Under the pieces are notes generated by a model. That model ran no database searches, had not been told where the DNA came from, and saw nothing but the letters and a program-made list of their open reading frames with translations. The position numbers and the translations under genes were made by a program. From positions 33,361-97,360 of the forward strand of contig CACMXS010000001.1 of NCBI GenBank assembly GCA_902617715.1: a stretch of 64,000 nucleotides of DNA. The letters run 5' to 3'. The stretch is from an uncultured Pelagibacteraceae bacterium. Its GTDB lineage: Bacteria > Pseudomonadota > Alphaproteobacteria > Pelagibacterales > Pelagibacteraceae. This document shows positions 29,178 through 37,722 of this stretch, piece by piece; the stretch's first letter is position 1; each line of letters begins with the position of its first letter.

Positions 29178-30524
29178 ATGAAAAATAAAGATGTAAGTAT
29201 GTCATTACCGACAAAAGCAAAAGTAGTTATTATCGGTGGAGGTATCCACGGTTTAAGTACTGCTTGGAAGTTATCCGAAACTTATAAAAATCCAGGTGAT
29301 ATCGTAGTTTTAGAAAAAAAAGATACTGCTGCAGGTGCAAGTGGAATAGCTTGTGGTGTAGTAAGAAACAATTACTTCCAACCAGCGATGAGAGAATTAA
29401 TGGCTCATTCGGTTTCTGTTTGGGAGAGTGATCCAAAAGCATTTAAGTACAATCCTGTAGGTTATTTGCAAATATCACCAGAAGTAATGCACGAAGATGT
29501 TGCAAGCATTTATCAGCAACAAAAAGCAATTGGATATGAGTCTGTTTTTATAGAAGGTGAAAAAGATTGCACAAATTACATGAAGGGAATATTTGATGAT
29601 TGGCAAGCTCAAGGGATAACGTCAATTCTTCATGAAAAAAAAGGTGGATACGCATTCAATAAAGATTCAATTAAAGCTCTTGAAAAAAAGTCCACATCAA
29701 ACGGTGTTCAGGTAATGAAAGGTGTAAAAGTTACAGGTTTTAAAAGAGGAAGTAATAGCAAAGCAGTTACTGGAGTAGAAACAGATAAAGGTACAATCGA
29801 TTGTGAACAAGTAGTTATTGGAGCTGGGCCTTGGGCTAGAGATTTTTGGAATATGCTAGAATTACCTAAAACTGCAAATATAAAAGGTAAAGATGGTAAG
29901 ATGCATGTTACTGATATGTGGACTTACTGGATGCTTCAAGAAGGTGTTATTGGAGTTGAGGCTGACTTCTTAAAAACAAACGATGGAAAACAGCCCCCTG
30001 TTGTTCACGTAGATTCTACAGCGCCACTATATTCTGACAAAACAAAAAAATTAATTACAGATAAAATATGGGGCATATATTATAAACCAGATATTGAAGG
30101 ACTAGGTGTTCAAGGTGGAACGTCTCCTTATATTGTTAAAAAACATTTTGATGAAGTAAACGTTGATCCTTATGGAATGGAGTCACCAGAGTATCAAACA
30201 ACTGATGCATTTAGCGAGATGTGGTGTTCAGCATTAGCACATTGTCAAAAGAGATTTGAGGGAAAATCAGATTTATATAGAAAAGGTCCATCAGGAGGAC
30301 TTGGGTGTATGACACCAGACTCATTTCCAATCTTCGATAGATTTTTTGAAAATGTTTATATGATTGCAGATGCTAATCATGGTTATAAAATGATTGGAGT
30401 TGGAGAGCTAGTAGCAAAAGAAATTCTTGGCACTGAGAGTGATTTATTAAAACCGTTTAGATTCAACCGTTACGAGAAGGGTGAGCTTCACCCTACTTCG
30501 AACAGTCCTTTTCCTTGGAGTTAA
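29178..30524 (+). CDS. FAD-dependent oxidoreductase (DAO/SoxB-like)
   Basis: AKVVIIGGGIHGLSTAWKLSE, VLEKKDTAAGASGIACGVVRNNY, C-terminal GCMTPDSFPIFDRF. Confidence 0.88.
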   Translation: MKNKDVSMSLPTKAKVVIIGGGIHGLSTAWKLSETYKNPGDIVVLEKKDTAAGASGIACGVVRNNYFQPAMRELMAHSVSVWESDPKAFKYNPVGYLQISPEVMHEDVASIYQQQKAIGYESVFIEGEKDCTNYMKGIFDDWQAQGITSILHEKKGGYAFNKDSIKALEKKSTSNGVQVMKGVKVTGFKRGSNSKAVTGVETDKGTIDCEQVVIGAGPWARDFWNMLELPKTANIKGKDGKMHVTDMWTYWMLQEGVIGVEADFLKTNDGKQPPVVHVDSTAPLYSDKTKKLITDKIWGIYYKPDIEGLGVQGGTSPYIVKKHFDEVNVDPYGMESPEYQTTDAFSEMWCSALAHCQKRFEGKSDLYRKGPSGGLGCMTPDSFPIFDRFFENVYMIADANHGYKMIGVGELVAKEILGTESDLLKPFRFNRYEKGELHPTSNSPFPWS

Positions 30525-30592
30525 ACTTCAAGCCTAGACACTAATAAATTTTTCAGCTACCTTTGAGTAAATATTAATTCATTGAGGGGAAA

Positions 30593-32062
30593 ATGACGGA
30601 TCTAGAGAAACATGTTAACCAACCGGGTAGAGCTAAATTAGTAAAAAGAGTAAGAGAAAAAATTAATGAGTTAGGAATAACTTATATTTATTATCAATTT
30701 ATTTCAGTAACAGGAAGAGTAGTTGGAAAAGGAATTCCTGCAGATCATTGGGAAAGAACAGCAGAAAAAGGTTTTCAGTTAGTATATGGAGCTACAGCAA
30801 ATTTATTTTTAGATCGTCATAACAATTACATTGGGTATGGACCTGAAGCTATGGAGCTCGTGGGTATTCCAGATCCTGAAACATTTTGTCAATTACCTTG
30901 GGATAAAAGAGTTGGAAGAGTTTTTGTTACTTGTTTTAGAAATAGAGAAGAAAGAAAAAATCCAGGTGGTCATTTAACCTCTGATTGTAGAGGAAATTTA
31001 AGAATTTTTATGGATGAGTTCCAGAAAAAACATGGTCTTGAGTTAAGAGTTGGAACTGAACCTGAAATGATGTGGCTTACAAAAAACCAGGATGGTACTC
31101 CAACAGGAAAAGGATTTTCGAAACCTTTCTGTTATCACATAGATCAATTTGAGTCTTTAAGACCAGTATTTATGAAAGTAATTGAATATGCAAAAGCAAT
31201 GGGTCTAGATATGATTCAAGGTGACCATGAGGATGCTCCGGGTCAGTTAGAGTTAAACTGGACATATGACAATGTATTAAGAAACGCAGATAGACTATCC
31301 ACATATCGACAAATTTGTGCACAAGTCGCAAGAGAACATGGATTGATTGCTTGTTTTATGACTAAACCTTTTATGGGTGTTTCAGCAAGTGGATGTCATA
31401 CAAACATGTCTTTGTGGAAAGGTGGAAAAATTAAACTAAATAAACTAGGAAATAAAACTTTACCAGGTGTTGAAGAAGTTTTTAGCTATGTTGAAGGTGG
31501 AACTAATACCTTTATGCCAGATACGAAAGATATGCAATTACCAGGTAAAATTGGTTTACAATCGATAGCTGGTATTATGGAACATTTACCTGCATTAACT
31601 GCTTTAGGTTCATCGACAGTAAACTCATACCGAAGATTGTGGGATCAAGGTTTTTGGGCACCTGTTTATGCTGACTGGGGTTATCAAAATAGAACTTGTG
31701 GATTAAGAGTGTCTGCTCCTGGAAGATTTGAATACAGATCTGTAGACTCGATGCATAATCCATATTTATTAGGTGCTGCTTTATTAAAAGCTTGTGACCA
31801 TGGAATAAGTAAAAAAATGAAACCTGCTGCTCCAGAATCTAGAAATATTTATGAAGCTCAAAAAGCAGGAAAAGACGTTAAAAAACTTCCATTAAGCTTA
31901 GGTGAAGCTTTAGCAAGATTATCTGAGGATGAAGTAATCAAGTCCGCTATGCCAGATGAAATGTATAAAGTTTTCCACTGGTATAAAAATGATGAGTGGG
32001 AAAGATTTTTAGGAGCAACAACTCAATGGGATCTAGATACTTATTTAGATTGCTTGCCATAG
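30593..32062 (+). CDS. Glutamine synthetase-like ligase, first of two (next to mgsABC)
   Basis: GTEPEMMW, GDHEDAPGQLELNW, SASGCHTNMSLW, RLWDQGFWAPVYADWGYQNRTCGLRVSAPGRFEYRSVD catalytic-domain motifs. Confidence 0.85.
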   Translation: MTDLEKHVNQPGRAKLVKRVREKINELGITYIYYQFISVTGRVVGKGIPADHWERTAEKGFQLVYGATANLFLDRHNNYIGYGPEAMELVGIPDPETFCQLPWDKRVGRVFVTCFRNREERKNPGGHLTSDCRGNLRIFMDEFQKKHGLELRVGTEPEMMWLTKNQDGTPTGKGFSKPFCYHIDQFESLRPVFMKVIEYAKAMGLDMIQGDHEDAPGQLELNWTYDNVLRNADRLSTYRQICAQVAREHGLIACFMTKPFMGVSASGCHTNMSLWKGGKIKLNKLGNKTLPGVEEVFSYVEGGTNTFMPDTKDMQLPGKIGLQSIAGIMEHLPALTALGSSTVNSYRRLWDQGFWAPVYADWGYQNRTCGLRVSAPGRFEYRSVDSMHNPYLLGAALLKACDHGISKKMKPAAPESRNIYEAQKAGKDVKKLPLSLGEALARLSEDEVIKSAMPDEMYKVFHWYKNDEWERFLGATTQWDLDTYLDCLP

Positions 32063-32087
32063 AAATTACTAGAAAGAGGAAAAATAT

Positions 32088-33032
32088 ATGTGCGGAATAG
32101 CAGGATTAATTCACAGAGGGAAATCTTCAAAAGTTGGTCATGAATTACAAGGTATGTTGCAAGCCCTAAAACATAGAGGTGAAGATTCTACAGGTTATGC
32201 TTTGTATGGAGATACTGATGGAAAAAATTTCATCATGAGATTTAAAGTTGGTGAAAATGTTGGCGAAGGTAGTACATCAGTTGCTGAAGATGTATCAGTT
32301 TATGATGAAAGAAAAAAAATTGTGGATAGTTATCTTTTAGAAATGGGAGCAAAAATTATTAAAGAAGATAGAATTCTTCCGTACTCTTTAAGATATGAAA
32401 TTGAATATAACAAAAAAGATTTGTTGGAATTTTCACAAAAAATAGAAAGTATTCCAGGTGTTGAAATTCTTTCAATGGGAAAATCATTAGAAGTAATTAA
32501 AGATCTTGGAAATGCCAAAATGGTTTGTGAAAGATATAATCTAGATAAACTTGTTGGCACTCATGCAATAGGCCATGCTAGGATGGCAACAGAGTCTGGA
32601 GTAGATATCAAATCAGCCCACCCTTTTTGGGGTTATCCTTTTAGTGATGTTTCGGTTGTTCACAATGGTCAGTTAACAAATTATTGGAATAACAGAAGAG
32701 CTTTAGAAAATAAAGGGATGCGTTTTATGTCTGAGTGTGACTCTGAACTAATTGCGGTTTATTTGGCAGAAAAAATGAGGGATGGGGCTTCACTAGAAGA
32801 AGGTATGAAAGAGTCTCTAACCGGTTTAGATGGTGTTTTCACTTATTTTGTAGCTACTAAAGACTCTTTAGGTATGGCAAAAGATACAATGGCAGCAAAA
32901 CCTTTAGTTTTATATGAGTCCGATGATTTAGTAGCAATGGGTTCTGAAGAAATAGCAATAAGATCAATATTACCTCAAGAAATTGATACTTATGATCCGT
33001 TTGATGGAGAAGTGAAAGTATGGCAAATTTAA
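32088..33032 (+). CDS. mgsA: Class II glutamine amidotransferase domain protein, N-methylglutamate synthase subunit A-like
   Basis: MCGIAGLIHRG with N-terminal Cys; GHARMATESGVDIKSAHPFWGYPFSDVSVVHNGQLTNY. Confidence 0.82.
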   Translation: MCGIAGLIHRGKSSKVGHELQGMLQALKHRGEDSTGYALYGDTDGKNFIMRFKVGENVGEGSTSVAEDVSVYDERKKIVDSYLLEMGAKIIKEDRILPYSLRYEIEYNKKDLLEFSQKIESIPGVEILSMGKSLEVIKDLGNAKMVCERYNLDKLVGTHAIGHARMATESGVDIKSAHPFWGYPFSDVSVVHNGQLTNYWNNRRALENKGMRFMSECDSELIAVYLAEKMRDGASLEEGMKESLTGLDGVFTYFVATKDSLGMAKDTMAAKPLVLYESDDLVAMGSEEIAIRSILPQEIDTYDPFDGEVKVWQI

Positions 33033-33874
33033 AAAACGTAACAAAGAAAACCAAAGCCCAAGCTATGGGTATGCATTCAGAGGTTTTAACAGGAAGAACA
33101 CAACAAAAATTTTTTAACCCTGATGAAGCAGAAAATTTTTATTATTTTGGAACTTATGATGTGGATTTTAATAAAAGAACAGATCTTGATGTTAAAGATA
33201 TGACAGCGGCAGATGCAAATAAAGAAATTGATAATTTGATGAGTCAAGGTTATGGAACTATAGTTATTAAAAATCCTCAAGGTAAACATAGTATAGGTGT
33301 TGGAATTTTAAATAAACTAAATTTAATCTTTGAAGGTAGTTTGGGTTACTTTGGTATAGGCTCATGCGATGGACCAATAGTTCGAATCAATGGAAGAGTT
33401 GGCTGGTCTTGTGCTGAAAATTTAATGGCTGGTAAAGTAGTTATTGAAAAAAATGCTGGATCTTGTTTTGGAGCAGCCATCAGAGGCGGAGATTTAATAT
33501 GTAAAGGGAGTGTTGGTGCTAGAACTGGTATAGATATGAAGGGTGGAACAATAATTATTGGTGGAGATGCTGGTGCTTTTACAGGTTTTATGATGCAAAG
33601 AGGAAGAATCATTATCTTGGGCGATGTAGGAATAAATCTAGGTGACTCAATGTATGATGGGACAATTTTCGTAGGTGGAGAAATTGGTTCTTATGGTAGT
33701 GATGCAGTTGATGCCGAATTAACAAAAAGTGATCAAGATTGGTTAAAGCGAAAATTAAAGGTTGCGGAAATCGGCGAAAATTTTGATGTAAGTAAAATGA
33801 AAAAAATTGTAGCTGGTAAAAAATTATGGAACTACGATAACTTAGAACCTACTGAGAAAAAAGGAGCAATTTAA
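33020..33874 (+). CDS. mgsB: Glutamate synthase beta-helix (GXGXG) domain protein, N-methylglutamate synthase subunit B-like
   Basis: Repeated G-rich GXGXG helix: GSCFGAAIRGGDLICKGSVGARTGIDMKGGTIIIGGDAG. Confidence 0.82.
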   Translation: MANLKNVTKKTKAQAMGMHSEVLTGRTQQKFFNPDEAENFYYFGTYDVDFNKRTDLDVKDMTAADANKEIDNLMSQGYGTIVIKNPQGKHSIGVGILNKLNLIFEGSLGYFGIGSCDGPIVRINGRVGWSCAENLMAGKVVIEKNAGSCFGAAIRGGDLICKGSVGARTGIDMKGGTIIIGGDAGAFTGFMMQRGRIIILGDVGINLGDSMYDGTIFVGGEIGSYGSDAVDAELTKSDQDWLKRKLKVAEIGENFDVSKMKKIVAGKKLWNYDNLEPTEKKGAI

Positions 33875-35292
33875 TGCCAAAGAAAAAAAAGAAGAAAAAC
33901 GGTAAATTAAAAGATAATGGAAATGTTGGTGGAAAAGCTGATGTTCATTTAAGTGGTAATGGATCAAGAAATAAAAGTTTACTTGGTCATAATGCAATTT
34001 TTACACCAGAAGTAATTGATGATATTCATATAAAATCTCAATTAGGCAGATACAGAATGCGTGGAATGGCATTAATGAAAAAAATTCCAACATTTGATGA
34101 TTTGGTTTTCTTGCCAGGTACTCTCACTAGATTTGTAATTGAAGGTTATAGAGAAAAATGCGAGACAAAAACTGTAATTGGTCCAAGATGCGAAAACCCA
34201 ATTGAATTGGACATTCCAGTTTATATCACTGGTATGAGTTTCGGGGCATTATCATATGAAGCTAAAACTGCTCTTGCAAGAGGAGCAACTATGGCTGGTA
34301 GCGCAACATGTTCAGGTGAAGGTGGAATGATACCTGATGAAAGAAGATATTCAGAAAAATGGTTTTATCAATGTATTCAATCTAGATATGGATTTAACCC
34401 ACATCATGCACAGCTTGCAGATGGAATAGAAGTATTTATTGGACAAGGACAAAAAGTTGGAATGGGAGGACATTTGATGGGTCAAAAAGTGACTGATCAA
34501 GTGGCTGAAATGAGATCTTTACCATCTGGTATTGATCAAAGATCTCCAGCAAGACATCCTGATTGGTTAGGTCCAGATGATTTAGCTTTAAAAGTAGAAG
34601 AGTTAAGACAGTTAACAAAAAATAAAGTTCCAATTCAATTAAAATTAGGTGCTTCAAAAGTTTATGATGATGTTCGTATGGCAGCAAAATGTGATCCAGA
34701 TTCAATTTACCTTGATGGTATGGAAGGATCTACAGGAGCTGGCCCACATATAGCAGCTGCTAACACTGGAATTCCAGGTATTGCAGCGATTAGAGAAGCT
34801 AGAAGAGCATTAGATGATGTTGGTAAAACTGGAAAAGTAACTTTAATTTATGCAGGTGGTGTAAGAGATGGTGCAGATATGGCAAAAGCTTTAGCTTTAG
34901 GTGCTGATGCTATTGCAATCGGAACAGGTTCAATGATAGCACTTAACTGTAATAAAGATATTCCAGAGGCAAATTTTGAAAAAGAAATGGGTGTAAAAGC
35001 TGGTGAGTGTTATCACTGCCATACTGGTAGATGTCCAGTGGGCGTTGCAACACAAGATCCTAAATTAAGAGCTAGATTAAATCCTGATGATGCAGCTTTA
35101 AGAGTTTACAATTATCTGCATTCAATGACTCTTGAAGCTCAATTATTAGCTAGAGCATGTGGAAAAACGAATATTCACTCTTTAGAGCCTGAAGATTTAG
35201 CTGCACTTACATCTGAAGCTTCAGCTTTAGCTAAAGTTCCTTTGGCAGGAACTAATTATACCGTTGGAGTAGATAACTTTCATAAAATTTAG
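33874..35292 (+). CDS. mgsC: FMN-binding glutamate synthase domain protein, N-methylglutamate synthase subunit C-like
   Basis: FYQCIQSRYGFNPHH, IQLKLGASKVYDDVRMAAKC, CYHCHTGRCPVGVATQDPKLR. Confidence 0.85.
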   Translation: MPKKKKKKNGKLKDNGNVGGKADVHLSGNGSRNKSLLGHNAIFTPEVIDDIHIKSQLGRYRMRGMALMKKIPTFDDLVFLPGTLTRFVIEGYREKCETKTVIGPRCENPIELDIPVYITGMSFGALSYEAKTALARGATMAGSATCSGEGGMIPDERRYSEKWFYQCIQSRYGFNPHHAQLADGIEVFIGQGQKVGMGGHLMGQKVTDQVAEMRSLPSGIDQRSPARHPDWLGPDDLALKVEELRQLTKNKVPIQLKLGASKVYDDVRMAAKCDPDSIYLDGMEGSTGAGPHIAAANTGIPGIAAIREARRALDDVGKTGKVTLIYAGGVRDGADMAKALALGADAIAIGTGSMIALNCNKDIPEANFEKEMGVKAGECYHCHTGRCPVGVATQDPKLRARLNPDDAALRVYNYLHSMTLEAQLLARACGKTNIHSLEPEDLAALTSEASALAKVPLAGTNYTVGVDNFHKI

Positions 35293-35300
35293 AGTTAATC

Positions 35301-35717
35301 ATGGCTAAGAAAAAAAATAAAAAAAAAGTTTCAAAATCAGTTGCTGTTAAAGACCAACAATTAGGCAAAAAAAAAGAAACAGCTAGAGAAAAGATGATTG
35401 GTCAATCAATTGGTTATAGGTATGATGTTAATCTTCTTCCGGACTACAGTAAGATAACTCCTTTTCTAAAGAAATATATTGAAGCTATGGGTTGGGATGA
35501 TTTAAACTGGTTAGAAGATGTTCATATGGGCTATGAAGAAGGAAGGCCAGCTGTATTTTGTAGAAATGCTAATGGTTGGGTTACAATTCCAAAATCGATT
35601 AAATTACCAAACAATCAACAAGACAGAGACATGATAGCTAGAGAACTTTTAGTTAAATTTCAAATGTCGCCAAAACATCCTCTTGTAGATTTAAAAAAAG
35701 CTTACCTTAAATTCTAA
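35301..35717 (+). CDS. Hypothetical protein with Lys-rich N-terminus, mgs-linked
   Basis: 138 aa, 8 nt after mgsC; MAKKKNKKKVSK... no recognised domain. Confidence 0.65.
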   Translation: MAKKKNKKKVSKSVAVKDQQLGKKKETAREKMIGQSIGYRYDVNLLPDYSKITPFLKKYIEAMGWDDLNWLEDVHMGYEEGRPAVFCRNANGWVTIPKSIKLPNNQQDRDMIARELLVKFQMSPKHPLVDLKKAYLKF

Positions 35718-35842
35718 TTACACAATCTTAAGTTGATTATTTTTTAATACCTATTGTCAATATTAGGTTTTATTTGATTGTTTCATTTGTCACATCTTCA
35801 TAAATTTAATAGGGTTTCATAAACTAATATGGAGAAGAGGAT

Positions 35843-37243
35843 ATGACTGATCAGTTAGCGGCTCTTACCACTATATTTACAGAATTTTATTACTGGGTAA
35901 CAGTAGTACTGATGTTTTTAATTCACGTCGGTTTCTGTATGTATGAAGTTGGAGCTTCTCGATACAAACACCATCAACATACTCTTATGAAAAACACAAT
36001 GCTTATACCTTTGGTAACAGTAACTTGGTTTTTATTTGGTTGGTGGATTTACTGGGCTTTCCCAACAGGACCGGGATTAGCACCATCAATAATGAATGAA
36101 AGCACTGCTTTAATTACTGACGACTCAGCTTTCAGTGCCAAATTCTATACAGCAACAAGCCAATTAATGGCTGTTAACTTAGGTGACCATATATCTGGTG
36201 TCTTTTGGGCTGCATTCCTATTATTTTCTTGGACTGCTGCTTCGATAGTCTCTGGAGCAATCATTGAAAGAATTACAACTTTTGCATTTGGAATTTTAGC
36301 AATTGCAATAGGTTCTGTTTTCTGGACAATTGATGCTGCTTGGGGATGGCACTTTGATGGTTGGATGCTTAAACTACTTGGATACCACGATGCTTATGCG
36401 TCAGGAGTAATTCACGCGATTGCGGGTGGATTTGCTTTGGGTGTTCTTATGGTTTTAGGACCAAGAATAGGAAAATTTTCATCTAGTGGAGAACCTAGAA
36501 ATATTGGACCAAGAAATCCTTGGTTAGTAACAGTTGGATTATTTTTAATTTATACTGGTTTCTGGGGATTTTATGCAGCTTGTAATATACCAATTTTTGA
36601 TCTTGGACCTGAGTACGGTATGGAAGGCATAAGTTATTGGACAGCTACAAACATATACGTAACCCCTACTACGCTTAGCGGTATTACTTTTAACTTCTTG
36701 ATGTCACTATCAGGAGGCTTATTAGCAGGTTATTGGATTGCTAAAGGTGATCCTTTCTGGACATACTCAAGCGGACTAGCAGGTATCATATGTGCTTCTG
36801 CTGGAAATGATTTATATCATCCAATTCAAGCAATGATCATTGGTATGATCGGAGTTGTTATTTCATATAAACTACATTATTGGGTTGAGCGTAAGTTCAA
36901 AATCGATGATGCAGTTGGTGCAGTAGCAGTCCACGGTTATGCTGGATTTATTGGTCTAGTAATATGTGGTTTTGTTCTAAATGGTTATCCATCATCTGGT
37001 TACAGTGTTGGTGCTATGTGGGATGGAACAACTTACGCTACAATTAACCCATTAGGACAATTTCTAGGAGCATTAATCATGTTTGTAGTTCTTGGACTAA
37101 TACCAGGTTATGTCATAGCTAAAGTACTTCATGGAATGGGTAAACTAAGAATTCCACGTGAAGTAGAAATAGCTGGACTTGACTATGAAATGATGGAGAC
37201 TGCTAAATCAGACGAGAAAGCAGTTGCATCAGCAACCAGGTAA
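35843..37243 (+). CDS. amt: Ammonium transporter
   Basis: Multi-TM Amt; AAWGWHFDGW...GVIHAIAGGFALG, VAVHGYAGFIGL. Confidence 0.9.
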   Translation: MTDQLAALTTIFTEFYYWVTVVLMFLIHVGFCMYEVGASRYKHHQHTLMKNTMLIPLVTVTWFLFGWWIYWAFPTGPGLAPSIMNESTALITDDSAFSAKFYTATSQLMAVNLGDHISGVFWAAFLLFSWTAASIVSGAIIERITTFAFGILAIAIGSVFWTIDAAWGWHFDGWMLKLLGYHDAYASGVIHAIAGGFALGVLMVLGPRIGKFSSSGEPRNIGPRNPWLVTVGLFLIYTGFWGFYAACNIPIFDLGPEYGMEGISYWTATNIYVTPTTLSGITFNFLMSLSGGLLAGYWIAKGDPFWTYSSGLAGIICASAGNDLYHPIQAMIIGMIGVVISYKLHYWVERKFKIDDAVGAVAVHGYAGFIGLVICGFVLNGYPSSGYSVGAMWDGTTYATINPLGQFLGALIMFVVLGLIPGYVIAKVLHGMGKLRIPREVEIAGLDYEMMETAKSDEKAVASATR

Positions 37244-37255
37244 AGGAGATAAAAT

Positions 37256-37486
37256 ATGGCTACAGTTACAAACTGGATCGATCACCTAAACAAACCTGCA
37301 GAACAAGTTGCAGGAGCTGTTTATCCTGGTGCTGGATCTAGCGAAGGTCTACTGGTAATACTTGCTATCATTTTATGGGTAGGTTGGCATGTTTTGACTT
37401 CGAAATCTGAAAGTGATGAGCTTCAAAGATTATCGAGAAAAAGACATGGTCCAAACGACCATAAAAGCAATATTGCTGAATGGTAA
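37256..37486 (+). CDS. Small amt-linked membrane protein (76 aa, one TM)
   Basis: SSEGLLVILAIILWVGWHVLTSKSESDELQRLSRKRHGPNDHKSNIAEW, 12 nt after amt and before the operon terminator. Confidence 0.75.
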   Translation: MATVTNWIDHLNKPAEQVAGAVYPGAGSSEGLLVILAIILWVGWHVLTSKSESDELQRLSRKRHGPNDHKSNIAEW

Positions 37487-37502
37487 TAAAAATTAAAAAT
37501 TT

Positions 37503-37533
37503 GGGCGCTACTTAATTGTAGCGCCCTTTTTTT
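37503..37533 (+). terminator. Rho-independent terminator of the amt operon
   Basis: GGGCGCTAC-TTAATT-GTAGCGCCC-TTTTTTT. Confidence 0.95.
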
Positions 37534-37546
37534 ATTAAATCATAGA

Positions 37547-37705
37547 ATGCCAGAAGAAAATAATAATAATGAAGAATTAAGACCAAGTAAAATGCGTGGA
37601 GTTGCTTTTCCAAAAGCAAAGTACGGTGTGATACTTGCTATAATTATAATTATAGTTGTAAATATAGTTTATTATAAAGAAACAATTTTTTCTTTTTTCA
37701 AATAA
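37547..37705 (+). CDS. Small C-terminally anchored membrane protein (52 aa)
   Basis: MPEENNNNEELRPSKMRGVAFPKAKYGVILAIIIIIVVNIVYYKETIFSFFK; below ORF-track cutoff, between terminator and GS-like gene. Confidence 0.5.
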   Translation: MPEENNNNEELRPSKMRGVAFPKAKYGVILAIIIIIVVNIVYYKETIFSFFK

Positions 37706-37722
37706 CTATGCTACCCTAATTT

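Noticed and set aside
35745-35775. Possible hairpin ACCTA...TAGGT before amt
   Set aside because: Only a 5-bp stem with a large loop; too weak to call a terminator or riboswitch
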